A stretch of 60,337 nucleotides of DNA, from contig CAYQQQ010000027.1 in the NCBI GenBank assembly GCA_964420125.1, positions 1 to 60,337 on the forward strand. The letters run 5' to 3'. The position numbers and the translations under genes were made by a program. This document shows, piece by piece, positions 50,678 through 59,404 of the stretch. This DNA is from CAYQQQ01 sp964420125 (GTDB lineage Bacteria > Actinomycetota > Acidimicrobiia > Acidimicrobiales > Microtrichaceae). The notes below the pieces were generated by a model, which was given only the letters and a program-made list of their open reading frames with translations, ran no database searches and was not told the origin of the DNA. How positions within the stretch are numbered: position 1 is the stretch's first letter; every line of letters begins with the position of its first letter.

Positions 50678-52903
50678 TCAGCCTGCGAACGAGATCGGCG
50701 CCTCGGTGGTACCGCCGGAGACGGTCGCGCGGCCCTCGGCGGTCGCCGAGCGCGCCAGGCTCGTCCTGGCCGTGACCCGCACCGACATGACTCCGGCAGC
50801 TGTTGTCGCTGCGGTGTAGGTCGGCGCCGCGGTGGTGGCGTCGGTGCTCCCGTCTGCGTTCAGGTCCCAAGCGTACGAGGTCACCTGACCGGCTGACGGC
50901 GTGGCCGTCGCGGAGAAGGTCACAGACTCGCCGACCGTGGCTGCGGGCGCGGTCACCGCCAGCGACGGGTTGGCCAACGCACCGGCGAGCCGATCGATGA
51001 GCGGCGACCCCCAGCCGGTGGAGAGATCGAACCCTTCGGTTGCGGTGCAGCACCCAACGTCGAACAGGTCGTCGTCGCTGAGGGTGATGTCGAGGATGCT
51101 GCTCGTCCCACCAGCAGCGAGCGCGTACAGCAAGGGGTTCAGCAACCCGAGTGTGGGCTGGCCCCGCTGCACCGCCAGCTGGTCGAGGAGCAGGGCGGCG
51201 CCGGCGAGCAGGGGCGTGGCCGCGCTCGTGCCGCCGATCGCTTGCCAGACCCCCGGGTCGGGCACCGGAGCAGGCGCCGGAGACGGCCCCAGGATCGAGT
51301 ACCCGGGGAGGGCGTCGGCGAACGCCGCCACATCCGGCACGACCCGCATGGATCCCGCTGGGACCCCGGATCCCTGGTACCAGGGCCTGGCGACCATGGT
51401 CGAGGTGCCACCCGTGCCCGCCAGGTACTGCGGCGCCACCGGCTCGTAGGCCTGGTCGTTCCACACCCCGGAGGACACGATCTCGTTGTCGCCGTCCAGG
51501 GTCAGGTTGGTCCCACCCACCGCGGTGACCCAGGCGGAGGTCGACGGGTACTGGGCGGACAGCACGGTCTCGGCAGGATCCGGGGGGAGCGGAAGGAAGC
51601 TCAGCGCGTGCAGGCACGCGGAGGAGCCGCTGTCGCCGGTTGCGACGAGGTACGAGACCCCCGCGGCTGCTGCGGAGGCCAGGACGCTCTCCATGATCGA
51701 CACAGCGGCGGTCTTGCCCTGGAAGAACATCTGCATCGCCTCACAAGCCCCGAAGCTGGCGGAGATCACGTCGGGCGCCTCACCTCCGGTCTGGGAGGCG
51801 TCCAGGGGAGCGCCGAACATGGCGATCATCTGGCCGGGCATGTCGATGACGCCGGGATCGAGCGTCGGCTCCACCATGAAGACGTCGAAGCGATCGACCT
51901 TCGGCGCGACGAAGCTCATCACGCTCAGGTCGAGGATCGTCTCGTCCGCCTCGGACATGTCCGGGGAGCCGATGACGTGCGGCGTGACCGCGGTGGCGTC
52001 ACCGAGGCCGAAGCAGGCCCGGTAGCCCTCCAGCCACGCCGGCTCGTAGAGCGCGTCGTCGATGATCGCCACCCGGGTGCCCTGGCCCTGCAACCCGAGT
52101 GACTGCAGGCTGTCGATCCCGTAGGCCTCCAGCAGCTGGTTGGGGGTCACCCCGAAGTAGTACCCGTCCTCGGAGATCTGAGAGCCCTCGGCGCACCCCG
52201 ACGCGGTGCCGGTCCGATAGGCCGTGCCGCCCCCGGCGTTGAGCGCCAACGCCGGAAGGGCCTCGACCGGTTCGGGCTCTGCGACGACGGACACGCTGCC
52301 CGAGTACTGCACCACCGCGCCGTGCACCCGGGTGATCATCCCCTGGAGCCCCGCGGGCAGCACCGGCGTCGTCGCCGGGTACAGGAAGTTCAACCCGTTG
52401 AAGAACCCCGTCGCTGGGGTGACGACCCGCCAGTCGGCGCCGAAGGTCGCCTCCGCTGCCGCCAGCGTCATGGTCACCGTCGCGTAGAACCCCGTCGGAT
52501 CGACCGTGGCAGCGATGCCCATGCCGGCGAAGTGCTGCACCACTGCCGCTTGCGTCGCCGACGAGGCACCGAAGCGATCGGCGACCTCGGCCACGCTCAG
52601 GTAGCCGCCGTAGGACGACGACGCAGGGTCGCTCACCGCCCGGGCGAAGGCGGTCAGCCCGTCGACGTCGGTGACCATGCCGACGTAGAAGGTCATCGCA
52701 GTGGCTGGATCGGCGTCACCGACCTCCACCATCTGGCTGAGGTCGAGGTCACCCCAGTCGACGGTCACGTCGAGCGCCGGCGCAGCGGCGACCGGGGAGG
52801 AGGCCACGGCCTGCGGAGTCTGCACCACCGCCAGCGCGAGCCCGGCGGTCACCAGCAGCTGCGCTCTCCGGCTACGGCCTCGAACGGGATCCACTCCACA
52901 CAT
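50678..52903 (-). CDS. S53 (sedolisin/kumamolisin) serine peptidase with PKD-like tail
   Basis: The 741-residue secreted peptidase has a signal peptide (GLALAVVQTPQAVA), then a pro-kumamolisin activation domain (about 45-190; YVGMVTDVDGLTAFARAV, GGYLSVAEVADRFG). The catalytic domain has the Glu/Asp pair in SEADETILDLSV, the oxyanion-region Asp in LVATGDSGSS, and the nucleophile in AIGGTSAATPLLAG. A calcium site closes it (FDVGCCTATEGFDLSTGWGS); the paired cysteines there are unusual. A PKD-like domain (about 650-741; VGESVTFSATATPSAGQVTS) ends the protein. Start ATG 52903. S53 peptidases act mostly at acidic pH. Confidence 0.9.
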   Translation of the reverse strand: MCGVDPVRGRSRRAQLLVTAGLALAVVQTPQAVASSPVAAAPALDVTVDWGDLDLSQMVEVGDADPATAMTFYVGMVTDVDGLTAFARAVSDPASSSYGGYLSVAEVADRFGASSATQAAVVQHFAGMGIAATVDPTGFYATVTMTLAAAEATFGADWRVVTPATGFFNGLNFLYPATTPVLPAGLQGMITRVHGAVVQYSGSVSVVAEPEPVEALPALALNAGGGTAYRTGTASGCAEGSQISEDGYYFGVTPNQLLEAYGIDSLQSLGLQGQGTRVAIIDDALYEPAWLEGYRACFGLGDATAVTPHVIGSPDMSEADETILDLSVMSFVAPKVDRFDVFMVEPTLDPGVIDMPGQMIAMFGAPLDASQTGGEAPDVISASFGACEAMQMFFQGKTAAVSIMESVLASAAAAGVSYLVATGDSGSSACLHALSFLPLPPDPAETVLSAQYPSTSAWVTAVGGTNLTLDGDNEIVSSGVWNDQAYEPVAPQYLAGTGGTSTMVARPWYQGSGVPAGSMRVVPDVAAFADALPGYSILGPSPAPAPVPDPGVWQAIGGTSAATPLLAGAALLLDQLAVQRGQPTLGLLNPLLYALAAGGTSSILDITLSDDDLFDVGCCTATEGFDLSTGWGSPLIDRLAGALANPSLAVTAPAATVGESVTFSATATPSAGQVTSYAWDLNADGSTDATTAAPTYTAATTAAGVMSVRVTARTSLARSATAEGRATVSGGTTEAPISFAG

Positions 52904-53025
52904 GACGAACCTGTCGGCCAGACCAGACCCTTGCTGAGCGGTCGCACCCGCCGGCGGACCTCCCGACTACCATCCGGCCATCCTCCGGACCTCGCCGGAG
53001 ACGCCGCACTCCAGGAGCGACCGGC

Positions 53026-53829
53026 GTGGAGCTCGACCTCAGCCCCCACCACCGGGACACCGTCGCCAACGTGGTGCGGGAGCTCGCGTCCGACCCGACG
53101 GTGCTGGCGCTCCTGCTCACCGGGTCGCTCGCCCACGGCTTCGCCACCGACAGCTCGGATGTGGACATCGCACTGGTGGTGGATGCCGACGAGTACCGCC
53201 GTCGCGCGGCAGAGGGACAGCTCGGGTACTTCAGCTTCGAGCTGGCCACGTATCCCGGCGGCTACGTCGACGGCAAGTACGTCGACACGGACTTCCTCCG
53301 CCAGGTCGCCGCCAGGGGCAGCGAGCCGGCCCGGTTCGCGTTCGCGGATGCGCGGGTCTTGTTCTCCCACATCGAGGATCTCGAAGCCCTGCTGGCCGAG
53401 GTGGTGCGCTACCCGATCGAGGGGCGCGACGAGCGGGTGCTGCGCTTCGCCGCCCAGCTGCTCGCCTGGCAGTGGTACTTCGGCGAGGGCGTCGCCAAGG
53501 ACGATCGCTACCTGATCACCCTCGCCACCCAGAAGGTGGTGCTGTTCGCCTGCCGCATCGTGCTGGCCCGCAACGAGCTGCTGTACCCGTACCACAAGTG
53601 GCTGCTGCGACGGACCGCCGCTGCGCCCGACCTCCCGGCACGACTGCTCGACGACATCGAGGTGCTGCTCGAGGACCCCATCGCTGCGGAGATCGACGGC
53701 GTGTGCACGTCGACGCTCGATCACTTCGGCATCGACGGCGAGGCGCTGTTCTTCGAGTGGCCGGCACACTTCCTGCGCGACAACGAGCTCACCTGGATGA
53801 CGGGCAACACTCCGATCGACGACCTGTAG
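53026..53829 (+). CDS. Nucleotidyltransferase-fold protein
   Basis: The 267-residue product has an N-terminal minimal nucleotidyltransferase domain: LLTGSLAHGFATDSSDVDIA carries the G-S motif and the D-x-D metal ligands. The remainder is helical (LRFAAQLLAWQWYFGEG, VVLFACRIVLARNELLYPYH) and resembles the C-terminal helical domain of larger nucleotidyltransferases such as aminoglycoside adenylyltransferase-like proteins. GTG 53026 is supported by CAGGAGCG upstream. It is not paired with a HEPN gene, so an MNT-HEPN toxin system is not indicated. The substrate is unknown. Confidence 0.8.
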   Translation: MELDLSPHHRDTVANVVRELASDPTVLALLLTGSLAHGFATDSSDVDIALVVDADEYRRRAAEGQLGYFSFELATYPGGYVDGKYVDTDFLRQVAARGSEPARFAFADARVLFSHIEDLEALLAEVVRYPIEGRDERVLRFAAQLLAWQWYFGEGVAKDDRYLITLATQKVVLFACRIVLARNELLYPYHKWLLRRTAAAPDLPARLLDDIEVLLEDPIAAEIDGVCTSTLDHFGIDGEALFFEWPAHFLRDNELTWMTGNTPIDDL

Positions 53830-53850
53830 GCCGGAGCACCGGTCGACCTG

Positions 53851-54645
53851 CTATTTCCCCACCGAACCTGCACCCTGAACCCGGCTGACCGACAGCGGCG
53901 CGCCCTGGGAAGGTTGGTAGCTCGCCTTCTGGTAGGTGCCGAACAGACGGTCGCACACCGACAGCACCACCGAGATGTTCGTCGGCTCGCGGATCGAGTG
54001 GTGGAGGTCGTGGCCTGCGGCAGTGGCGAACAGCGAGTCGTAGACCGGCATGCGGTAGCCGCAGTGCGTGATCATCGTCACCGCGGTCACGGCGAACGCC
54101 GCCACGGCGAAGGTGAACAGGTGGATCGGGAACAGGATGCCGTACAGGTGGAACAGCACGAACACCGAGAAGCCCTCGACCGGGTGCACCACCATGGCGG
54201 TCCAGATGGTGAGCGGAGGCTGATCGACGTGGTGGACGCGGTGCACGCGTGTGGCGTACCACCGGTTCTGGTGTTCGAAGCGGTGCCACCAGTACGAGCA
54301 GAAGTCCCCGACGAGGAAGTACAGCACCAGATCACGAGCGAACTCACCGGCTGTCGGCGCTGCCGTCGGGACGTCGAGTGCGAACGGGAGGGGCACGGTG
54401 ATGAAGACGGCCAATGCGACGACGTAGAGCGGGCCGTACCACTTCATCGCCCGCCAGTAGACCCCCCAGCACTGCTGCCAGGTGAGCCGCTTGGCGAAGG
54501 CCACGTCGATCGCCGAGAAGACCACGCCGGGCAGGTAGATCCCCAGCACCACCGCGGTCAACAGGAACCCCGGCGACGCCAGGAAGCCGCCGAGGTGTCC
54601 GGAGAGGAAGTCCCAGACAGGTTGCAGGACGCGCTCGTCGTTCAT
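53851..54645 (-). CDS. Sterol desaturase / fatty-acid hydroxylase family membrane protein
   Basis: ATG 54645 (MNDERVLQPVWDFL) has GAGG upstream and gives 264 residues. Histidine clusters of the di-iron site are WWHRFEHQ, HRVHHVD and GHDLHHS, with further His in MVVHPVEG and ITHCGYR. Four or so membrane helices are seen. The enzyme would hydroxylate or desaturate a membrane lipid using oxygen. It diverges from a TetR gene across a perfect palindrome, so the repressor probably controls it. Confidence 0.9.
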   Translation of the reverse strand: MNDERVLQPVWDFLSGHLGGFLASPGFLLTAVVLGIYLPGVVFSAIDVAFAKRLTWQQCWGVYWRAMKWYGPLYVVALAVFITVPLPFALDVPTAAPTAGEFARDLVLYFLVGDFCSYWWHRFEHQNRWYATRVHRVHHVDQPPLTIWTAMVVHPVEGFSVFVLFHLYGILFPIHLFTFAVAAFAVTAVTMITHCGYRMPVYDSLFATAAGHDLHHSIREPTNISVVLSVCDRLFGTYQKASYQPSQGAPLSVSRVQGAGSVGK

Positions 54646-54695
54646 GATCGCCTCGCGGTGGTCGTCGCTCTCCCGACCCTGCGGTCGGTTCCGAA

Positions 54696-54733
54696 CCGTA
54701 CCGTACGGTACGGCCATGTGTCGACGGTAGCAT
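54696..54733. promoter_or_regulatory. TetR-type operator and promoter between hydroxylase and tetR
   Basis: CCGTACCGTACGGTACGG (54696-54713) is an 18-bp perfect palindrome. TAGCAT (54728-54733) is a TAnnnT -10 for tetR, which places its -35 inside the palindrome. The site lies 51 bases before the hydroxylase start on the other strand. Both genes are probably repressed from here. Confidence 0.75.
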
Positions 54734-54739
54734 GGTGGA

Positions 54740-55396
54740 GTGAACGCGAACAGGGCAACCGTCGACGATCGAGTCCCGGGCGATCCCGGCCCCTCGCGAC
54801 AACCGACGAACGAGCAGCTGCAGGCACACCTGCTCGATCACACGCTGCGGGTCCTGTTGCGGGATGGCTACCGGGGCTTCAGCATGAACGCCGTCGCAGC
54901 GTCGGCCAAGGCATCCAAGGAGACGCTCTACCGGCACTTCGGCGACAAGGCAGGCCTGCTGCACGCCGCGCTGGTGCGGAGCGCCGCGCTGATCGGGCCC
55001 CTCATCCACGACGGCCTCGACTCGACGACGACACGACGGGAGCGGTTGAGGCAGCTCGGACTCAACTACCTGCACGGCTGCTACCTGCCGGAGGCCCTCG
55101 CACTGCAGCGGATCGCCATCGCCGACGGACGACGCGGCCTGGGGCCGCTGTTCGCCGCCGAGATCACCGAGCGGGCGATCGACTACGTCGCCGAGGAGTT
55201 CGAGCTGCTCGGGAGCCACCAGCCGCGAGAGGACGCCGAGACCTTCCTCGGGATGATCCAGGGCAAGCTCCACGAGCGCATCATGCTGGGCGTCGAGATC
55301 GACGACCTCGAGGCGAAGCTCGAGGCGCAGGTGGAACACGCCCTCCGGGTGATAGGACCCCATCTCGAGACCTTCGTGACGACGCAGAGCGAGTGA
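54740..55396 (+). CDS. TetR/AcrR-family transcriptional regulator
   Basis: The 218-residue product has an N-terminal HTH: LLRDGYRGFSMNAVAASAKA followed by SKETLYRHFGDKAGLLHAAL. The C-terminal ligand domain is helical. GTG 54740 gives the start; the -10 ends only six bases earlier, so the transcript may be leaderless. It most likely binds the palindrome at 54696 and controls the divergent hydroxylase and itself. The inducer is unknown. Confidence 0.92.
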   Translation: MNANRATVDDRVPGDPGPSRQPTNEQLQAHLLDHTLRVLLRDGYRGFSMNAVAASAKASKETLYRHFGDKAGLLHAALVRSAALIGPLIHDGLDSTTTRRERLRQLGLNYLHGCYLPEALALQRIAIADGRRGLGPLFAAEITERAIDYVAEEFELLGSHQPREDAETFLGMIQGKLHERIMLGVEIDDLEAKLEAQVEHALRVIGPHLETFVTTQSE

Positions 55397-55489
55397 CGTC
55401 GTTCGACGATCGACCGGTGGAAGCACTGCTGCGCCAGCGCATGCCGGTCGACATCTGATTGACTTGGCCGCTCAGTCTGGAGGTTTGCC

Positions 55490-56845
55490 ATGACAACTCC
55501 GCCGAAGATCACGCTGGTCGGTGCAGGGGGCATGTCGTTCGGGCCGGCCATGGTCAACGACGTCGTCCACACGCCCGAGCTCCGCGGCGCACGACTGATG
55601 CTGCACGACGTCAACCCGCAACGCCTGCAGCGCGCCTACCAGTTCGCCGCGAAGCTCAACGCCTCGGCCGGCGCTCCCGCCGTGCTGGACTGCTCGACCG
55701 ACCCGGGCGAGGCGCTCGACGGCGCAGACTTCGTGCTGTCGAGCGCGGAGATCGGCCGATTCGAGTTCTGGAGGCAGGACTTCGAGATCCCCAACCGTCA
55801 TGGCGCCCGCCAGATCAACGGGGAGAACGGCGGACCCGGAGCGGTGTTCCACTCGCTGCGCAGCATCAAGAACACGCTCGGCATCTGCGAGAGCATCGAG
55901 AAGTACAGCCCCGCCGCCTTCCTCATCAACCTCACCAACCCGATGAGCCGGGTCACGTTGGCCATCAACCGCGCGACCTCGGTGCGCAACGTCGGGATGT
56001 GCCACGAGATGCCGCTCGGGATCAGCCGGCTGGCCCGCAGGCTGCGCGTTCCACGTTCGGCTGTCGAGGCGAAGGCGTCGGGCATCAACCACTTCACCTT
56101 CTTCACCGAGTTCCGTGATCGTCGCACCGGCGAGGACCTGCTCCCGCGCATCCGTGCCTTCTTCGCCAAAGAGATCTTCGACTACTCACCGCGAACCGTC
56201 CGGGCCGCCAAGGTCGTGGATCGTGCACTGCTCGGCGCGACCTTCCTCGAGTTCAACTACTCACCCCTCGTCGTGCACCTGGTCCGTGAGTACGGACTCG
56301 TGCCCTGCTCGGTGGACAGCCACATCGGCGAGTACCTGCCGTTCGCCCTGGACGTCGCCGAGTGGCAGCCGACGCCCTTGGACTTCCACGAGCCGATCAT
56401 GCAGGTGGCAGAGCGGGCCGCGAGCTGGGCTGCCACCACGAAGGTCCCGCTCCCGTTGCACCTCGCCGGCCACAGCCGCGAGGAGGTGGTGGCGATCGTC
56501 GCCGCGATGTGGACCGACGCGCCCACGTGGATCATGGCCACCAACGTGCCCAACGAAGGCTTCCTTCCCGACGTTGCCGACGGCGCGATCGTCGAGGTCG
56601 GCGCGACCGTCGACGCCCAAGGCGTGCACCCGGATGGGATGCCCGCCCTTGGTGAGCCGCTCGCCGGATGGATCAGCACGCAGATCCGACTGCAGGACCT
56701 CGTCGTGGACTCGGCGATCACCGCGAACCCCGACCTCGCGCTCCAGGCCGTCATCGAGGACCCGTGCTCGCCGCCCGATGAGCGCGCCTGCAGAGCGATG
56801 TTCGACGAGCTGCGCTCGCTCCAGGCAGCACACCTTCCCTTCTGA
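55490..56845 (+). CDS. Glycoside hydrolase family 4 (alpha-glucosidase/alpha-galactosidase type)
   Basis: GH4 enzymes use NAD+ and a divalent metal to cleave glycosides by redox steps. ATG 55490 has GGAGG upstream and gives 451 residues. NAD-binding is seen in ITLVGAGGMSFGPAMVNDV. The metal-site Cys is in GMCHEMP and His in GINHFTFF. Asn in LINLTNPMSRVT and the SSAEIGRFEFWRQDFEIP block also fit. The closest match by motif is to MelA-like alpha-galactosidases. It follows tetR after 93 bases on the same strand. The importer genes at 14-19 kb are far away, so a direct link is not supported. Confidence 0.92.
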   Translation: MTTPPKITLVGAGGMSFGPAMVNDVVHTPELRGARLMLHDVNPQRLQRAYQFAAKLNASAGAPAVLDCSTDPGEALDGADFVLSSAEIGRFEFWRQDFEIPNRHGARQINGENGGPGAVFHSLRSIKNTLGICESIEKYSPAAFLINLTNPMSRVTLAINRATSVRNVGMCHEMPLGISRLARRLRVPRSAVEAKASGINHFTFFTEFRDRRTGEDLLPRIRAFFAKEIFDYSPRTVRAAKVVDRALLGATFLEFNYSPLVVHLVREYGLVPCSVDSHIGEYLPFALDVAEWQPTPLDFHEPIMQVAERAASWAATTKVPLPLHLAGHSREEVVAIVAAMWTDAPTWIMATNVPNEGFLPDVADGAIVEVGATVDAQGVHPDGMPALGEPLAGWISTQIRLQDLVVDSAITANPDLALQAVIEDPCSPPDERACRAMFDELRSLQAAHLPF

Positions 56846-56991
56846 CCGCAGTCATGCCCCGGCGACGGGGATGCCCGAGCTGCCGCCTCCACCGACTCGG
56901 CAGCACCTGCCGGGGCTCGACTGCCGCTTCGCTCGGTCGGAGCCTCCGAACCGGGTTCCGGTCGTTGGAGCCCTGGACGACCGACGTAGGT

Positions 56992-58440
56992 TCACGAGGC
57001 GATCCAGCGACGCACCGCGGCCCGGGCATTCCGGTTTCGGGCGCCGATGAGGCGAAGCTCGACGAGCCGCTGTTGGGTGAGCGTGGCGTAGCCGGCTGAC
57101 AACTCGTCGGATGTTCGGGGGACGCCGCTGGCTTCGGCGACGAGGTCTCGGACGACCGATTCGACATGGCGGCGAGCGAGGGGCGGTCCGGACGCTGCCG
57201 ACCGATCACAGGTGGACTGGACCAGTCGACGAACCAGTCGATCGGTCGGGGGCTGCGCTCCGGTGCGGCGCCAGGCCTCTGCGAGGTGCTCGAACAAGCG
57301 GGTCCAGTCCTCGTGAGCGAGGAGCGGGAAGGTGCGGTCGACCTGGTGCAGCGCACGAGCGATCGGAGGGACCGCCGGCCCGACCTCCTCGCCCGGCACC
57401 GTGGCCGCTTCTTCGCCGCCATCGGTGGCTGCACCCTCGGCCACGGGGTCCTCCGGCGCGGCCGAAGCGGGGAGGAGGTAGGCGTGGCGGCCGGTGGTGA
57501 TCTCGCCCTGGGGGACCGAAGAGCTCACGAAGCGCTTGAACGTGCCGTAGCCGAACCAATCGTCGGTGATCTCAGCCCCGTGCTCGTGTTGGAGCTCCCA
57601 GGCCAATGAGGCGAGGTCCAGTGGTCGGTCGAGCGCACGCCAGCGAGCGTCGAGATGGGTGGCGGCGTCGGCAGCCTGCTCGGCACGTCGGCCTTGATCA
57701 CCGGAACCTGCGGGTTGGTGGCCGGGAGCCTCCGCGACCGCTGCTCGGTCGAGCCGGTCGAGCTCGTCGCGGAGGTCTTCGGCGATGTCGTCGAGCGTCG
57801 CCAGGAGGTCGGCCATCCGCCGACTCAGGACCTCGACCAGGGGAGGCAGCTCCCCGTCCTTCTTGTAGGCGTCCTCGTGGGTGAGCTCCCCCCAGCCGTC
57901 CTGGAGAAGGGTCCGGACCTGCAGTTCACAGGTCACCGGGCGGAGCGACCCACCGACCTCGGTGACGAGACCGAGGTTGACGTGCCATCCGCGGTATCCA
58001 GAGGGCCGCGGCTGGTCGAGGTAGTCCCGCTCACTGCCCGGATCGACCCAGAGCGCCGATCGGCCGTCGTTGGTGACGGGGAGCGCGTCGAGCACCTCGC
58101 GTGCCACGTCGATGTCGCGGCGGTTGGTGCAGGTGAGCCGGACCCCGAGGAGGTCGTCGATCACACCCGGGATGTCCTCGACGGTGCCGATGCGCTCGGC
58201 ATAGCGGTGTGTGCGCAGCTTTCGCCACAGTCGAGGCTTGGACTTCACCCGACCGACTGGCCTGCGGATGCGCGCCAGATCACGGTCCGAGAGGGCGTCG
58301 CGGAGGATGGCGCCCAGAGCCTTCTCGGCCTCGCTCAGCGCCGGATCCAACACCTCGGCGCGGTGCACGTCGTACCAGCGCCCGAACGCGGCGTAGTCGA
58401 ACGGCAACCCCGCACCGAGCGCGTCTCCCTGATCAATCAC
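56992..58440 (-). CDS. RelA/SpoT-type nucleotidyltransferase with C-terminal LOTUS-like region
   Basis: The first 200 residues form an intact (p)ppGpp-synthetase-type domain: RVKSKPRLWRKLRTHRYAER, DDLLGVRLTC with the metal Asp region, SGYRGWHVNL and CELQVRTLLQDGWGELTHED with the catalytic Glu. No HD hydrolase, TGS or ACT domain is present. After a variable linker, residues 273-324 (DLASLAWELQHEHGAEITDD, FGYGTFKRFVSSSV, GRHAYLLP) resemble an OST-HTH/LOTUS RNA-binding domain. Residues 372-435 (PLLAHEDWTRLFEHLAEAW, RLVRRLVQSTC, LARRHVESVVRDL) resemble the partner helical module seen in NYN-LOTUS proteins. Start GTG 58440 lies six bases after a TAGGGT -10, so it may be leaderless. The nucleotide product and the RNA target are unknown. 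Confidence 0.8.
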   Translation of the reverse strand: MIDQGDALGAGLPFDYAAFGRWYDVHRAEVLDPALSEAEKALGAILRDALSDRDLARIRRPVGRVKSKPRLWRKLRTHRYAERIGTVEDIPGVIDDLLGVRLTCTNRRDIDVAREVLDALPVTNDGRSALWVDPGSERDYLDQPRPSGYRGWHVNLGLVTEVGGSLRPVTCELQVRTLLQDGWGELTHEDAYKKDGELPPLVEVLSRRMADLLATLDDIAEDLRDELDRLDRAAVAEAPGHQPAGSGDQGRRAEQAADAATHLDARWRALDRPLDLASLAWELQHEHGAEITDDWFGYGTFKRFVSSSVPQGEITTGRHAYLLPASAAPEDPVAEGAATDGGEEAATVPGEEVGPAVPPIARALHQVDRTFPLLAHEDWTRLFEHLAEAWRRTGAQPPTDRLVRRLVQSTCDRSAASGPPLARRHVESVVRDLVAEASGVPRTSDELSAGYATLTQQRLVELRLIGARNRNARAAVRRWIAS

Positions 58441-58679
58441 CGGCCGACCCTAGCCCGGCACCACCCCGGCCCGAACCTGCGGTCCGCCGACCCGACCTGA
58501 ATCGACTCGACCGCGTGTGCCAGGAACGTCGACTCGCCCACGACCCGCTCACGACGCGCCCGGGAACCGGCACAAGGCCGTGGCGAGGTCGGCGCCGACC
58601 TGTGCAGTGGAATCGTCACCTGCCCGGCGTTCGGGGGCAGGCGACAGCGGATCGCGATCGCATCTCGTATCGTCGGGCC
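58441..58679. other. Region upstream of relA-like gene
   Basis: These 239 bases hold the candidate -10 (TAGGGT, 58454-58449, minus strand) of the RelA-like gene with a possible TTCGGG -35 at 17-base spacing. I see no gene in the rest. Confidence 0.4.
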
Positions 58680-58990
58680 GTGCGCCCGGGCTCCTACGTC
58701 GATCTCGCACCATCGTTTGTCTGGCCTTCGGTCACCTAGGTCGACATCGATCGACGGGCAGAGCAGTTCTTCCGCGATGAGATCGGCGTGCAGGAGCTGC
58801 TCATCGAGCAGGGCGTCGAGCCCGCCACCCGCTCGGTGCACTTCATCTGTGCCGACTACACCGATCCCCTCGACCTCGCCGAGAGCGAGTTCGATCTCCT
58901 CATCTCCCTCTACGCCGGCTTCGTCCCGAATCCTGCACCCAACATCTACGAGTCGGCAGCACGCTGCTCGTGAACCCGAGCCACGTTGAC
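58680..58990 (+). pseudogene. Relic of a class I SAM-dependent methyltransferase-like gene
   Basis: A GTG at 58680 opens RPGSYVDLAPSFVWPSVT, then an in-frame TAG (58737-58739). The same frame continues VDIDRRAEQFFRDEIGV and HFICADYTDPLDLAESEFDL, then LLISLYAGFV. Near 58950 the frame shifts and continues VGSTLLVNPSHVDG from 58952. The order of blocks fits a small methyltransferase-fold protein (VDLAPSF, VDIDRR, ADYTDPLD, DLLISLYAGF, GGTLLVNPSH). The remainder of the gene is missing and the sequence fuses to the next relic. Confidence 0.65.
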
Positions 58991-59134
58991 GGGACCGGAT
59001 GGTCGCGTGATGGACGGGATGCACCGGGTCGCCCGTGCGATCCTCGAAGGTAGAGAGGCGATCGCGGCGGACCGTCTGCCGGACCTCCCCGACCCCGATC
59101 ACCGAAACTGCAGCCCCGACCAGCTTCCCTACGA
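58989..59134 (+). pseudogene. C-terminal relic of a ParB-like/sulfiredoxin-fold small protein
   Basis: The frame reads TGPDGRVMDGMHRVARAILE then GREAIAADRLPDLPDPDHRN and SPDQLPYE. The D-G-M-H-R-V-A-R-A box and the closing L-P-Y resemble small ParB-like-fold proteins in which a substrate-binding G-x-H-R is conserved. The N-terminal half is missing. No start codon of its own is supported. Confidence 0.5.
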
Positions 59135-59284
59135 GCGCTGCGAAGCCGGGCAGCTGATGCTGTGCATCTCGCTACGGCCGTCATCTCGGGCGCCGACCGG
59201 TTCATCACGAACAACTCGTCGGACTTCCCGAGGACCATCACCGAGTTCAAGGTCACGTACCCCACGGAACTCCCCGACGCCTGA
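59135..59284 (+). pseudogene. C-terminal relic of a PIN-domain (VapC-type) toxin
   Basis: From 59153 to the TGA at 59282-59284 the frame encodes 43 residues: ADAVHLATAVISGADRFITN, then NSSDFPRTITEF and TYPTELPDA. The D-A-x-H-L-A-T-A and G-A-D-R-F-x-T-N-N blocks are the C-terminal half of a PIN ribonuclease with its last acidic residues. The first half is gone; the join with the ParB-like relic falls near 59135-59152. Confidence 0.7.
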
Positions 59285-59404
59285 CCCGCCGACACCCAGC
59301 GATCGAGGATGGTGCACCTCCTACTGTCGCGCACTCGGTCGTGCTCCTCGCCATCAGGGTGCCCGCGATGAACCCGGCCGGCGCGACCGGGTGGCTGAGC
59401 TCGC

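Noticed and set aside
53026..53829. MNT-HEPN toxin-antitoxin system
   Set aside because: The nucleotidyltransferase is 267 residues, larger than an MNT antitoxin, and no HEPN gene is adjacent.
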